From Heterodera schachtii (Eukaryota > Nematoda > Chromadorea > Rhabditida > Heteroderidae): DNA of 64,000 nucleotides. Position 1 is the first letter of the stretch; each line of letters starts with the position of its first letter. Shown here piece after piece: positions 35,948 through 47,205 of the stretch. A model generated the notes under the pieces. That model was not told the origin of the DNA. It made no database searches and was given only the letters and a program-made list of their open reading frames with translations. Made by a program: the position numbers and the translations under genes. The stretch covers positions 4,176,616 to 4,240,615 of the forward strand of contig SIJG01000001.1 of NCBI GenBank assembly GCA_023374025.1, read 5' to 3'.

Positions 35948-38900
35948 ATGTCTTCAAATCTTTCGCTCTTTCTTCTGCTTTTGCTTGGTGCCCTGCTGTT
36001 GTTGTCCTTCATTTCAATGGGCAACGGTAATTAATTAAAAAATATTTCAAATTTTAATTATATGAGGAATAGGTATTTTACTATTAGGTCATAGTTAGGC
36101 TATTTATGTCCAATAACTATAGGTTTCTTATCAACATTATCTTTCTCAAGCTGAAAGCTATTAGAAAATATACAAAAAATAGAAAAATTATATTAGATTT
36201 TCTATTAAAAAATATTAAAAAACTTTATTTTTTACTGATTTAAAAAAAACTTTTCTATACGGTAGTCAAAACACAACTGCCACTGGTACGAGAACACTTA
36301 GGGCTATCAGATGATATAATGAATTCAAAAGTTGTTGCTTTTGAGCAAAGTTATATGAATTTTTTTTTAATTTGATGCATTTTTGACTAACGCCCTTTTT
36401 CGTGGTTTTTAATAGGGTAGGTCGGGACCGGGAATTTTGGGCAAAACCGGGACCGGGACTTTTCGGGTTGAAAACCCGGGACTTTTTGGCTGGGAAATGC
36501 GGGAAAAAAACCGGGAATTTCCCGGTCCCAGTACTCAGTTGTACTCAGTTGTCCGTGTTTTGCTTCCGGTCCCGATATACCCAAGTTTTTAACAAAACGC
36601 CATAACATCGTTTCATTTCAATCATTTCTCTTTATTTAAACAGCTTACAAATGCTTCCTGGGCGCTTCATTTGAAGCGGATGTTTATAAGATGAATGCCC
36701 GGATTCAAACGAAAATGGGGTACATGACGAAGATTGGTGAGGAATGTGAACTGAAGGAATGCTTGAAGTCTGAGTGCACCACTTCTGGCGACAAACTGAA
36801 CCGAATGATCAAGCAAAAAATGGAAGATGAAAACGACGACGACATCCCTGGCAAAGGCTACGAAATGGATTTGCAATTTACATCGGCCAGAGTGCCAAGT
36901 GGGAAAGGGTGGTGGTGAATTAGTGTGATGCCAGCAGCAGAAGGAAGCGGACTGTGGGGGGTGGGGGATAAAGTGGGATAAAGGACATGGGAGAACCGCT
37001 AAAGGGGCGGACTGTGTGTGGGATAAAGATAAAGTGGGATAAAGGACATGGGAGAACCGTAAAAGGGCGGACTGGGTGGGGGATAAAGATAAAGTGGGAT
37101 AAAGGACATGGGAGAACCGTAAAAGGGCGGACTGGGTGGGGGATAAAGATAAGTGAGATAAAGGACATGGGAGAACCGCTAAAGGGGCGGACTGTGTGTG
37201 GGATAAAGATAAAGTGGGATAAAGGACATGGGAGAACCGTAAAAGGGCGGACTGGGTGGGGGATAAAGATAAAGTGGATAAAGGACATGGGAGAACCGTA
37301 AAAGGGCGGACTGTGTGGGGGATAAAGATAAAGTGGGATAAAGGACATGGGAGAACCGCTAAAAGGGCGGACTGGGTGGGGATAAAGATAAAGTGGGATA
37401 AAGGACATGGGAGAACCGCTAAAGGGGCGGACTGTGTGGGGGATAAAGATAAAGTGGGATAAAGGACATGGGAGAACCGTAAAGGGCGGACTGGGTGGGG
37501 GATAAGATAAGTGGGATAAAGGACATGGGAGAACCGTAAAAGGGCGGACTGTGTGGGGGATAAAGATAAAGTGAGATAAAGGACATGGGAGAACCGCTAA
37601 AGGGGCGGACTGTGTGGGGGATAAAGTAGGATAAAGGACATGGGAGAACCGCTAAAGAGAGACCCGTAGCTCAGTGAGTTGGAGCATTTTCAACGCTGAG
37701 GAAAGGCCGTGGGTTCAAATCCCACCGGGCGAGCAACCTTTTTAAGAGGGTGGTGAATTAGTGTGATGCCAGAAGAAAGTAAGCAGACGGAGTAGGGGAA
37801 ATTAACTGGGATAAAGGGTGTCCTATCCCCTACAACTCGTACAAAGCCTTTTAGACTAGGCCTAAGGTTAGGCTTGTTAGTGCCTATGAAAAAGTTATGG
37901 CCAAAAGTGATGTTACGAACAATCAGTTTTTTGTTGGCATTCTTTTGGCCATAACTTTTTTGAAACTTAACGGACAAGGGCTATCGAATTATATCAACAA
38001 TGTTGGATTTGGTTGACAAAGAAAAAAGTTATAGTCCAAAAACCCAACTGAATTAAATCGTTTTATGGATCTTGTTTTAAATAATAATGGACATTTTTTT
38101 AAATAATAATTTTTATTTAGAATATAATTTTGTCGATTTTCCGCTAAAATCATTTTGTTTAATTTCGTAGTAACAATTTGGAGCTGTGCGCCGTTTTGTC
38201 CGAGAGGCGTTTTTGTAGTGCCGAATACTGACATCGAATGCCACAACACTTTGTGTTGCCAGGGCGACTATTGCAATGGCGCGGCTGGGCCGAACAATTT
38301 TGGCATTTTTGCCACGATTTTGGTCGCCACCATGACGAGTGGTATATACAGTATAATAAAGAATAGAGTCCGGAAATTTCAAATTAGCGAATCCCGCTGC
38401 GCAATTTGAATTTAAAATCTTTTGCGGGATGGCATTCTGCGGGATTAATCCCGCAAAATCTCGTAATTACCAAGAAAAAATGGCCGGATTGCGGACTAGG
38501 ATCGCAAGGCCATAACTTTTTTTTCAATTCATTAAATTTTGTAAATTTGGCATTAATCAAAATGCTCTTAAATCCAAACTCTTTTAATTATAAAATTATC
38601 AAACAAAATTCGTTAACATGTTTAAAAGTTGTACAATACATACATAAAAATAACACAAAAATTCAGACAATTTTAAACTGGGAAAAAAATTATGGCTTCT
38701 TAAAAAAAAATTTGTCTGGGACGGAAATGGCCGGACACAGTTGGGCGCCCGGAAAATGCTTCAGTTGACATAAAAAAAAATTGTGTACTGTAATTGGATT
38801 ATTGTAAAATTGTTTCCAAATGCATCAATTCATGCTTAAAATTTCAAATCATCAATTTGTTAGCGTGTTTCTCATCCTCAAGAAATTCAAATTCACCGCC

Positions 38901-39100
38901 GCTTTCCACTGGCCCAAAGGGGAAAATTTCACTGTAGAAATTCCGCCAACAAAACCTACATTTTCGGCATCGCCGGGACATTTTTTTTTCCATACAAATT
39001 TACGATTAAAAAATCCCTTGAAAATCTGGGAATATTTCGGACAAAATTTTTGTTAATAATTTTAATTTTAGTGATTTACATTCGTCACAATGTGTTGTAA
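35948..39100 (+). CDS. Ly6/three-finger-like secreted or anchored Cys-rich protein, copy B
   Basis: Four exons (35948-36026, 36644-36898, 38171-38341, 39072-39100) give 177 residues. The signal peptide (FLLLLLGALLLLSFISMGNA) is followed by YKCFLGASFEAD. Then come ECELKECLKSEC, WSCAPFC and the closing CHNTLCCQGDYCNG, a Ly6-type ending, plus a hydrophobic tail (FGIFATILVATM) and YIRHNVL before the stop. Exon 2 carries an acidic stretch (EDENDDD). The exon 2 donor is taken as CCAA/gtggga because it keeps phase with exon 3; reading on would stop at GKGWW. Intron 1 contains a 172-bp MITE. Intron 2 contains a 60-bp minisatellite and a tRNA-like sequence, which explains its size. Confidence 0.73.
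36413..36584. mobile_element. hAT-type MITE with ACCGGGA words
   Basis: It starts TAGGGTAGGTCGGGACCGG and ends in the inverse of TTGGGTATATCGGGACCGG. A perfect 8-bp duplication, GTTTTTAA, flanks it at 36405-36412 and 36585-36592. It lies in intron 1 of Ly6-like copy B. A close relative, missing its right end, occurs at 59516-59605. Confidence 0.87.
36940..37655. repeat. 60-bp minisatellite in Ly6-like copy B intron 2
   Basis: About 12 copies of a unit of roughly 59-60 bp containing gataaagtgggataaagg, acatgggagaaccg and gggcggactg. Variants alternate between accgctaaaggggcgg and accgtaaaagggcgg. The array ends at the tRNA-like sequence. ORFs across it on both strands are repeat by-products. 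Confidence 0.93.
37659..37733 (+). tRNA. tRNA-like sequence, probably a pseudogene
   Basis: An A-box-like tagctcagtgagttgg with a D-stem (gctc/gagc) and a perfect T-arm (gtggg ttcaaat cccac) with a good B box are present. The acceptor pairs only about four bases (cccg/cggg). The anticodon arm can pair ttttc with ggaaa, but the loop is eight bases and lacks T33, so no anticodon can be assigned. It lies directly after the minisatellite inside an intron. It may be a decayed tRNA gene or part of a tRNA-derived repeat. Confidence 0.45.
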
Positions 39101-39109
39101 GAAGGGAGG

Positions 39110-40420
39110 AGAGAGGCCAAGTGATACGCGTACTCTGATCAGATGAAAGAAAAGAAAATATATATAAGGAAGGACGGATATGAGAAAAAGCAAAGTGATA
39201 AAAGCCATGACTAATTGCTTATATATAAATTGCTATTGTTATGGGATATAAATATTTGGATTTAAAATTTTACAAACATTTTTCATGAAATTTTCTGCCT
39301 TAAAAAATTCTATAATTGGTTTTTTTTTTCTTCATTTTTTTTACAATTTCTAAGACTTTGAAGTTCTTAGGTACAGAAATTCAGAAATTTGCAGGAAAAC
39401 ACCATTGACATAAGGGTTATGTGGATGTAAATTCTTTAAAATGTTATTGCTTTTTTAAGAATTTACTCAAATTGATGGCTTAAAATCAAGGGTTTTCCGT
39501 GTTCAAATTATACTGAAAATGATGGAAATTTAAAATTTTTCCTATTTAAGGACAAAAAGTTTTTTTTGAAATACCATAAGAAAATTTTCATTTTATTGCC
39601 GTTTTTCCCGTTATTCGCCTAATTTTTGACAATTGAAAAAATTTTTACACACTCCATTAATTGCCCAATTAATTACCTAATTATCGACAACAAAACAGGC
39701 GATTAAGTGGCTTTTCTGGAAACGTAAAAACCCAGAAAAATGATGAAATGGGAAGAGGTGTCCTTTTTGCCCAATCATTCATTTTTTGTTTGATTCTGTG
39801 CAGTTTTTTAATTTCCAAAATTTATTATCGAAAAAATAAATTTGTGTGGGGCTGCAAATTCTTGTCCTAATTTTTCATAAGCTTTTTTGCACATCTCTGA
39901 ATTTTGGCAAAAAATTAAAAATCACCAAAAAAAGGGGCCATTATACAAATAAAAAATAATTAAATGAATATTTTTAACAAAAAGTTATCCTCCATAACCT
40001 TGCTCAAAAGCAACTAAAATTTCAATTATTGATATAATTCGATTGCTATTAGCTTGAAAATTAAAAAAAAAATTTTTGTTAAGTTTGGACAAAGTTATGG
40101 CCAAAAGTACACGATGAACCAGGTTTTCAAACATTTTTGGCCATAACTTTTTTGAAACTTAGCCAATTTTTTGAACTTTTGCAAGCTTTATTAGAAAACA
40201 CTTAGAGTTACCTAAAGATATTCAAGAAAATAAAAAAATATATAATTATTTTACATTTAAAATTGTTCATTACAAATAAAATAATTTTGATCATCAACAA
40301 TTCTGATTAAAACTTTCTTAGAACCAATAAAATAATTAAGATCATTATTATTCCCTAATATATTCCACATTGTAAATATAAAATATATATTAATTTTTTT
40401 TTTATTATAATATCCCTTTT
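39110..40420. other. Intergenic between Ly6-like copies B and C
   Basis: AT-rich, with no coding block. It contains fragments of a dispersed family marked by gttatggccaaaag and ggccataacttttttg (about 40095-40160; also at 37890-38040). Confidence 0.5.
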
Positions 40421-40424
40421 ATTT

Positions 40425-40715
40425 AAATTAATTCTCCGCTGATTTCCATCAGCGGTTGTTGATGGCGGTTTATGTTAATGAATCATTAATGTGACAACTG
40501 CTGAAAATTCACAATAAGCGACACTTAATGATGATTGATTACATATTTGCACGGCCTATTTTTCCATTTATTTTTTGAATTTTCCAAATTAGCCCTGGCC
40601 CTGAAAAGCAATTAAATGTAGGCAATGATCATTAAAAAAAATTGTGCAGCAATAAACCGTGTTATTGTTCTAGTGTGATGCGAGACTCTCGAGCTCTGCT
40701 CTAGAAAATGACAAG
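40425..40715 (+). promoter_or_regulatory. Upstream module of copy C
   Basis: It matches copies A and B: a ctccgctgatttccatcagc-like block with tgaatcat, an agccctggccctgaaaag block, and gagactctcgagctctgc (40682-40699), 163 bp before the ATG. From cagcagtgg to the ATG it also aligns with copy A. Confidence 0.6.
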
Positions 40716-40861
40716 TTTTTAATTTTGGAAAATTCTCGCTTTCAATATTACTAATTAGTTAATCAGCAGTGGTGCAAAAAATTAATCGCTTTTTATTGTT
40801 TCAAAAATTTACAGTAATTGCTTTTTTAGTTGATCTTTCAATTATTTATTAGTTAATAATT

Positions 40862-41689
40862 ATGTCGCGTTTTTCTTCAATTTTTATGCTCGTACTATTC
40901 GCCATCGTTGCAATGGAAAGTAAGTGCATAAAAATTTTATTTATTTTTTTTAAATTTAATATATTTAAAATTAATGATAAGTTTCAAAAAATTATTTTAT
41001 TATTTTTTCAGCGTTGTCTTTGGTCGACGAAAACGATCCACAAGATGTGGTAAAAGCACTTAAAAAATAAGAATTTTGTTAAATAAAATTTTTTTTGAAA
41101 ATTTTGAAAAAATGGAACAAAAAAAAAACAACTGGAAATGGTCGTTTCGGCGCCAGCGCCCAATCTTTTATGGCCTATAACTTTTTTAATTGTCAATCAA
41201 ATCCAACAAAATTAGTATCATTCGAGAGAGTTCTACCCATGAAAAGTTATAGTCCAAAAAAACTTGGGCTGGCGCCGAAACATGGGCGCCGAAACGATCC
41301 CGATCCAAAAAAAAGCCGAGAATTTTTAAACATTTCTAATAGCATTTTTTTTACATAAACTGAAGCAGACTAACTAATTCCAAATTGGATTAAGAACCGA
41401 TTTTTTGGTGCCACCTGTCCGCCCGACTCCAGCGCCCAAATCATTCCCAACAGCGCCAGCGCCGACACCGTCGCCAACAGCGCCAGCGCCAGCGCCGACA
41501 TCCACCCCTGAAACAGACCCAATGAAAATTGGTAAAGAATGCTTTTGCTAATCCATTAAATTATCAAGTTTTAAGAAATAATAATTCAAATTTTTAGCCC
41601 TTTCCATCCATCCTTCACAAATTGGGGCGCAAAGAAGATGGAAAAACAAAGATGGAGATTATGAAAAAAACCAAAATTTAAAATTATGA
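40862..41689 (+). CDS. Divergent third member: same promoter and signal peptide, Pro/Ala-rich body
   Basis: Exon 1, 40862-40919, encodes a signal peptide (FSSIFMLVLFAIVAME). Exon 2, 41012-41049, adds TLSLVDENDPQDV. A later block, about 41392-41532, is Pro/Ala/Thr-rich (PTPAPKSFPTAPAPTPSP...) and ends before gtaaag. The last exon, 41598-41689, reads ALSIHPSQIGAQRRWKNKDG to a stop. The join between exon 2 and the Pro-rich block is not in phase with the obvious sites, so an exon or a frameshift is missing. None of the Ly6 cysteines is present. The last exon begins CCCTTTCCATCC, reminiscent of the last exon of copy A (TGTTTTCCATTC). It may be a chimeric, neofunctionalised or decaying copy. Confidence 0.5.
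41120..41305. repeat. Foldback sequence in copy C intron
   Basis: Left arm ggtcgtttcggcgccagc is inverted at the right as ggctggcgccgaaac and again as ggcgccgaaacgatcc. Between them are tataacttttttaattg and gaaaagttatagtcc, words of the AACTTTTTT dispersed family. No matching target duplication was found. Confidence 0.55.
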
Positions 41690-41916
41690 AAATTGTCGCT
41701 AATTTTTATAAAAATTAATACACAATTTTGATTTTATTTATTTGTTTATGAAACATTGGAAATTTTTGGGATAGAATAAACATTTAGTTTACCATATCAT
41801 TTTCATATATGTGTAAAGAACGTTTTCATTCGACTCATTTGGCCCATAATTAGCAAAATTATTTTATTAAAAATGATTTCTTAATTAATTCGTTATTAAT
41901 TGCCAATAGAAATAAA

Positions 41917-43120
41917 ATGCATTATTATTGGCTAATTATTGTGTCATCAGCTTATTTGTTTGGCTTTTTATTTGCGGATTCGATTAACCACTTTGGACAG
42001 TTTGAGTTTAGGTAAAATTTAATTTCCAGGTCAAATTATTTGTATTTTAGTTAAAAAATTAATTAAAAAATGGCATTTACAAAATTTGAAAATTTAATTA
42101 TTATTTTTTAAATAGCCCAAATAAATTGGCACGTCTTCGCAACGACATTCGTTCTTCAAAATCGAATTCATTGCAAACATTCGCAAAGAAAATTAATGGA
42201 TATTGCGCCGTTCAACAACAAAAAATGGTGAAAAAGAAAATTAAAATAAAATTAAATTAAAAAAATAAATAAATTTAGGCAAAATATTACGTGGAGAGTG
42301 CCAACTTGAGCACAGAAACGGGTTGCCTTTGTGCCAACCAAAGTTGCTCATGCTGTGCCGACTTAAACATCCAATTTCGGCATATTAAAATCATTTTTAA
42401 ATAAATAATTTTAATTTAAACTTTAAGAATTGTCCGTGTCCATGAAAACAGTAAGATTTTTTTTTTGATGAAATTTTACTTAAAATAATCCACAATTTAG
42501 TCTGTTTGAATTTTGCTTATTTGGCCCAAAGTGTGTCCATCCAATTGGCCATTATTGTTGATGGTCGAACTGTGTTTCAGATCACAGTATCGGGTGATTT
42601 CTACTGTATTTGTGCTTGGTAAAAATAGGGAAAAATACAGTAACCGACAGATTTTGAGGGAGTGGGGAAAATTTTTTGCCAGATTTGTTAAATTTAACAC
42701 TTTCCCATAGAATTTTTGCTTTTTATTTTGAAAAGCCCTATATTTGGCGATCTGTCCTCTGAGTTTTCCCCATTTTTTCAATGATTTTTCACCATTTAAA
42801 AAATTAAAATTCGATAATTTAGCCATAAATCCTCCGCCAATTTGTTTGCCTTTATTTGTCGGCGAATTGTGCTTTGAATTTTACAATGTAAAATTAAAAA
42901 TAATTTAATTTAATTTTTAATTTTTTAATTTTTAGCTCAACGTTTCGCATAATTTGTTCAGCGGATGTGCACTTTTTGATATGGTTTTGCTCCATCAAAA
43001 AGTCATTCACGAAAAATTGGGCTGCTTCAAAATTCCGTGAATTTTAATTTTTATTTAAATTATTTTATCAATTTAAATTTTGAATTTAGAGTTCCAATCG
43101 CTTCGGAAAATGAACACTGA
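41917..43120 (+). CDS. Secreted DUF4773-family protein, 8 exons
   Basis: Phase-consistent exons 41917-42011, 42116-42227, 42279-42379, 42428-42450, 42501-42593, 42823-42887, 42936-43036, 43090-43120 give 206 residues. A signal peptide (WLIIVSSAYLFGFLFA) precedes a basic region. The Cys-rich domain then follows the DUF4773 order: CLCANQSCSCCADLNI, ICLNFAYLAQSVSIQL, GRTVFQITVSG, AINPPPIC, CFEFYN, FSGCALFDM and LGCFKIP. The family is found in arthropods and nematodes, is extracellular, and has no assigned biochemical function. The intron at 42380-42427 has to use a GC donor (TTTCG/gcatat) to keep phase; this is inferred. The C-terminus after KIP is short (VPIASENEH). Confidence 0.85.
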
Positions 43121-43124
43121 AAGA

Positions 43125-44255
43125 TGCCATCGAGAATTAGCTAATTTTTGCGATAAAATTATGATTATAATTGTTATTGAAGAAATGATTCAATTTTATT
43201 TGGCCCTGAAAAAAAAAGATTGAAATTAATATTAAAAAAACCGCAAATCAGGCTTAATGAATAATATTCCTAAGCCAGCTTTTGAGAATGATGAATTGGC
43301 TGCAGGATAAATAAAATATTGCGCATAAAATTTTGAAAATGAAAATTTGTCTTTTCTAAATGTTGAAACTCGGCACAAAATTAAAAAAATAAATTAAATT
43401 ACTAAATTAATTATTTTGATTAAAATTGTGTCAATTTTTGGAATTTTTCCATTTTTTTTACTGTTATATCTCTCTATTTTGTCTGCTTGTCTAACCTCAT
43501 GCTGTTTCCATGTAGCCTAATTGTCTCTGTCCATTTTGTCTCATTTCTTTGGCCCAAGGCTTTTTTGCCAATTTCCCATTGGCAATAATTTTTTTGTTTG
43601 AGGTGGCAAAATTTGGCCCCAAAAATCCGTCCGTATTTTTGCGCGACGGAACGCAAACAAATAACAAAAACATCACATTAAATAAATAAATGTTTGTTTG
43701 ATGAGTAAAAATAGAAGCAGCAGAAGAAGAAGCCACAAATTGTGCAGCAATTCCCCTTTCTGGCGGCTTAATTTTCACCGCTTTTTTTAAGCTTCTCGTA
43801 AAAAAAAAAATTTCCGCCAAATTTTTCGGGACATTTTTAATTTGCTTTACCACATTTATTAACCATTCAGTTAATTTGTTTGAAATATTTTATGGAAAAA
43901 CATTCATTTTGTTGTGTGTCCTCGTTTTTTAATAAATTTTATAAAAAATGATTTTAAATAGTTGTATGTATTTTATTATTTTTTAAGGTTTTTATTTATA
44001 TACAATTTGTCTATATTTTGTTCGAGAAATTTTTTTTTAAAGGCGTAGTCTCAAAAAGTATTAAATAATTTTATTTTGAATGTTAGCTATCTTATGATTT
44101 GATAGAAGAAAAAAAAAATATTACTAAATTCTTTCAATTTTGAGGGGCATTATAAATTTAATTGAAAGGAAAATAAATTATTTAAAAATCTTTTAATAGC
44201 TGCCAAAAAAGTGTGTATTTAAAATATAGTTTTAATTATTTTTAAGCCAATTAAA
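43125..44255. other. Non-coding interval
   Basis: No gene was recognised. The minus-strand ORFs at 43474-43853 overlap each other in different frames and lack splice context. Confidence 0.5.
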
Positions 44256-44257
44256 AA

Positions 44258-46835
44258 ATGCATTTGGCACAACTCATTCCTCTGCTTATATTTGGTGATA
44301 AATTCAAAAAAAATATTTTTCATTTAATAATTTACATTAATTTTCAGTTATTTTCACGAGTTCTGTCGTTCGCCCATCGCAAAAATTAGTTCGGCAATGT
44401 TCGTTCACGGATGAAATGTCCAATTTTTACGCAAGTTGGCACACAAATTGCAGGTGAACGAATGTCATGCATTTTGGGTTGAATGATGGCATTCATAAAT
44501 TTGAAATTCGGCATTTTAATTAGGGGTCATCTTACAGAATTTGGGATTTAGGAACTTTTGGACAAGTTTTCCTGATTGATGGGGAATGGAGCTTAAATTA
44601 CTTGAAATTGATTAGGACAAAGTCGAAATTTTGTTTTGTATTTTTCAAAATTCTATTAGTGCCAAGAATTTGTCATGGCATTGTTGGCATTTTGTACATA
44701 CAATTCCCTAAATAATAAAGAATTTTAATACTTTTAATAACTTTACTCATCTCTTAAAAAATCGAACATTAATTTTTTTTTTTAAACTTTTCTCTGAAGC
44801 GGTCTCGTCAGTTTTGTGATCAATGCCTTCAATTTTCCACGCCCAAAAGTTCCGTTTGCCAATGGTATTTCCGACTTTTCACCTTACTCACACTTTTGGA
44901 TCGGTAAAAGAAAAATTTAATAATTTAAATTTTAAAATTTTATTTTAGGCATTGGCATTCGTCTCGTCGTAAGCCAAAAATTTAAATTGATTAAAATTAA
45001 TAAATATTCTTTTAGTCAACGGAGCTGATTGTGGTGGAAAGTCAGCCCAACGGTGCTGTCTTGGTCAGGTGCTGAATTTTAGAAAATTTGAAATTTGAAA
45101 TAATAAAATTAATTTTTCTCTGTTTTAGCCAAGCTCGAATTGAACCGAACCGACCCCCGCAGCGCCAAATTGGCCAAGGCATTTTGCTGAACCCTCGGGG
45201 CTCCTTTTTTGGCACAACTTTGGAGGCCACCTTTTCAATTGATGAAAGCCTTCTGCGCGGGTGTAAAGAGTTTTTGGTGAGTTAAAATAGAAAATTTTTT
45301 TCAAAAAAATCGCCAACGGACCAATAAAAATTGTCTCATTTTTAGAGTTTTTTTTTCGTATTTAAACAGTTTTATGCCGAATTATTTTAAGGGTAATAAT
45401 AAATCAGTAAAATGCCATCAAATTTTAACGCAAAAATTTTCAAAAATTCTTAAAATTTACTGAAAATTTTCCCTATTCCAAAATTTAAACGGTATAAAAT
45501 TTAGCATTTCTTTCTTTTTTTTTAGTTTTACACAACGCCAATGCCTCTTGACGTTCCTTTTGCTAATCTTCCGCCTCCACACATTCGAGAAGTATGTTTT
45601 TTTATTTAATTTTTGAATTTGAATTATTTAATTTCATTTTATTTGATAATTAAGTCTTAGACATTATGCCAAAGAAAAATTTTAAAAAAAAAATTCGAAA
45701 GATTTGCGAGCTTGGCCAAATGTGCGCGATCTCCGCATGTTCGCCCGGTAAAGAAGAAGCATTGACAAAGCAGCAGAAGCGCTCTGTTGCATGTATTAGC
45801 GCGATTAGGCGCCAAAATTTGGATTTAAATTTTTCCTAATTTAAAAACAGTCGGCGACGGATTTAGCGGCCCCGTGGGACTGATGGACTTCATCGGCACA
45901 GGCGGTCCACAGGACCCGACATTGCCAATGACAATGATGAACGACATTGGCACAATGAATCGAGGAAGTAAAAATGGGAAAAATATTAAATGAAATATTT
46001 AATTTAATTAATATTTCTTACAAAAAAGTAAATTTATAAAAATAATTAAAATTTTCTTTTAAATTTTCAAATTAAATATGTTTTTCAAATCAACGAATAA
46101 ATGAAATATTTAATTTAAATAATATTTCTTTTTTAATTAATATTCTAAATTTCATTTTAAAAAACAAATTAAACTTATTAATTCAAACAATAACCAACTA
46201 ACTAAGAATTGTATTTGATTTTGCTTTTAACAAGTTCATTAAATTAATAATTTTAACCTACAAAAATCCATCTGCACAGTGATGGGTGGTTACGGTAACA
46301 AATTCGGGCCCTCGCTCGGTTACGGTGGCTACAGCAATCCGCTTATGATGATGGACGCCGGCAGATTAGGCGGAGGCGGCGGCGGATACGGTTACGGACC
46401 GTATAACCGAGGATACGGTAGGGTAATTTAAATTTAACAATCTTCGTTTACTGTGGATTACTGTAACATATTTGGTGGGCAGCAGGCATTGGAGCCAGCG
46501 GATTCAACAACCCCTACGGAATGTACTATAACAATGGCTACGGGGCAACACCAGTCGCTACCGTACTCAGCGTACTGGCCACAGAGTCCAGCACTACAGT
46601 ACCCAATGGGCGGAGCCGCGGCACAATTACAGTACTCCGCTTCACAGAATCCCTATTCCACCGCCTATTGGGGCGGCTTTCTGAGCCCGTTGAAAGCCAA
46701 AACAACGAAGAAGCGGATGCTTTTAGAATAAATTTTAAGAAAAAATTTAGGAAATTTTTTGGGAACCAAAAGCTTTTAAATTTACCCGAAATTTGCAATT
46801 TTATACCGTATATTTTTGACCATTCCTTACCATAA
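44258..46835 (+). CDS. Secreted protein with Gly/Tyr-rich tail, 11 exons, unknown family
   Basis: Exons 44258-44294, 44348-44453, 44800-44903, 44949-44968, 45016-45068, 45129-45276, 45526-45591, 45702-45747, 45851-45967, 46280-46417 and from 46486 all join in phase. A signal peptide (MHLAQLIPLLIFVIFTSS) precedes a globular part with four cysteines up to exon 6 (QCSFTDEMSNFYASW..., GTTLEATFSIDESLLRGC). Then come a short Cys-containing exon (ICELGQMCAISAC), a Met/Gly-rich linker, and a Gly/Tyr-rich tail (GGYGYGPYNRGYG, FNNPYGMYYNNGYG). In the last exon the Gly/Tyr character continues in the +1 frame after a GGGG run at 46542-46545 and would end at 46731. The unshifted frame runs to 46835 with unrelated sequence. 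I do not recognise the family; the tail suggests an extracellular or cuticle-like matrix role. Confidence 0.72.
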
Positions 46836-46839
46836 CATT

Positions 46840-47200
46840 TACACAGACCCTCAAACAACGATATTCTTCATAATTATAACATTTTCCCAATGTAATGTTG
46901 TTATAGATAGCACAAATATTGATAACTAATAAAATCATTTTTTGTGTTTTAATGTATTGTTTAGCCATTAAAAATTTAATTTAATTTTAATTCACCCAAG
47001 AAAATTAATAATTAATCTTTAACAATTAATTAACTTTTCAAATTCCATTCGCTCATTTGCTTACGATAATTATACTTTTACAATAATTAATAAAATAGCA
47101 ATATATTTAATGTTTGAAAAAGAAAGCATTTTTTAAATAAATAAAGTTTTAACATAATTACGGTAGCAAATTGGATACTCAATACAGTACACCTAAATTA
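46840..47200. other. Short intergenic interval
   Basis: AT-rich 3-prime flank of the Gly/Tyr-rich gene. It should contain the first exon of the next gene, but none was identified with confidence. Confidence 0.4.
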
Positions 47201-47205
47201 TTAAG

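Noticed and set aside
36920..37462. Overlapping ORFs of about 70-160 codons on both strands
   Set aside because: By-products of the 60-bp minisatellite.
37690..37977. Minus-strand ORF containing PVGFEPTAF
   Set aside because: This string is what the T-arm of a tRNA gives when translated on the opposite strand; it is a well-known false ORF.
32235..40862. ATGCCA (DOG-box-like) hexamers upstream of the secreted genes as a dorsal-gland signal
   Set aside because: The hexamer is frequent throughout the non-coding sequence here, so without a genome-wide enrichment test it supports nothing.
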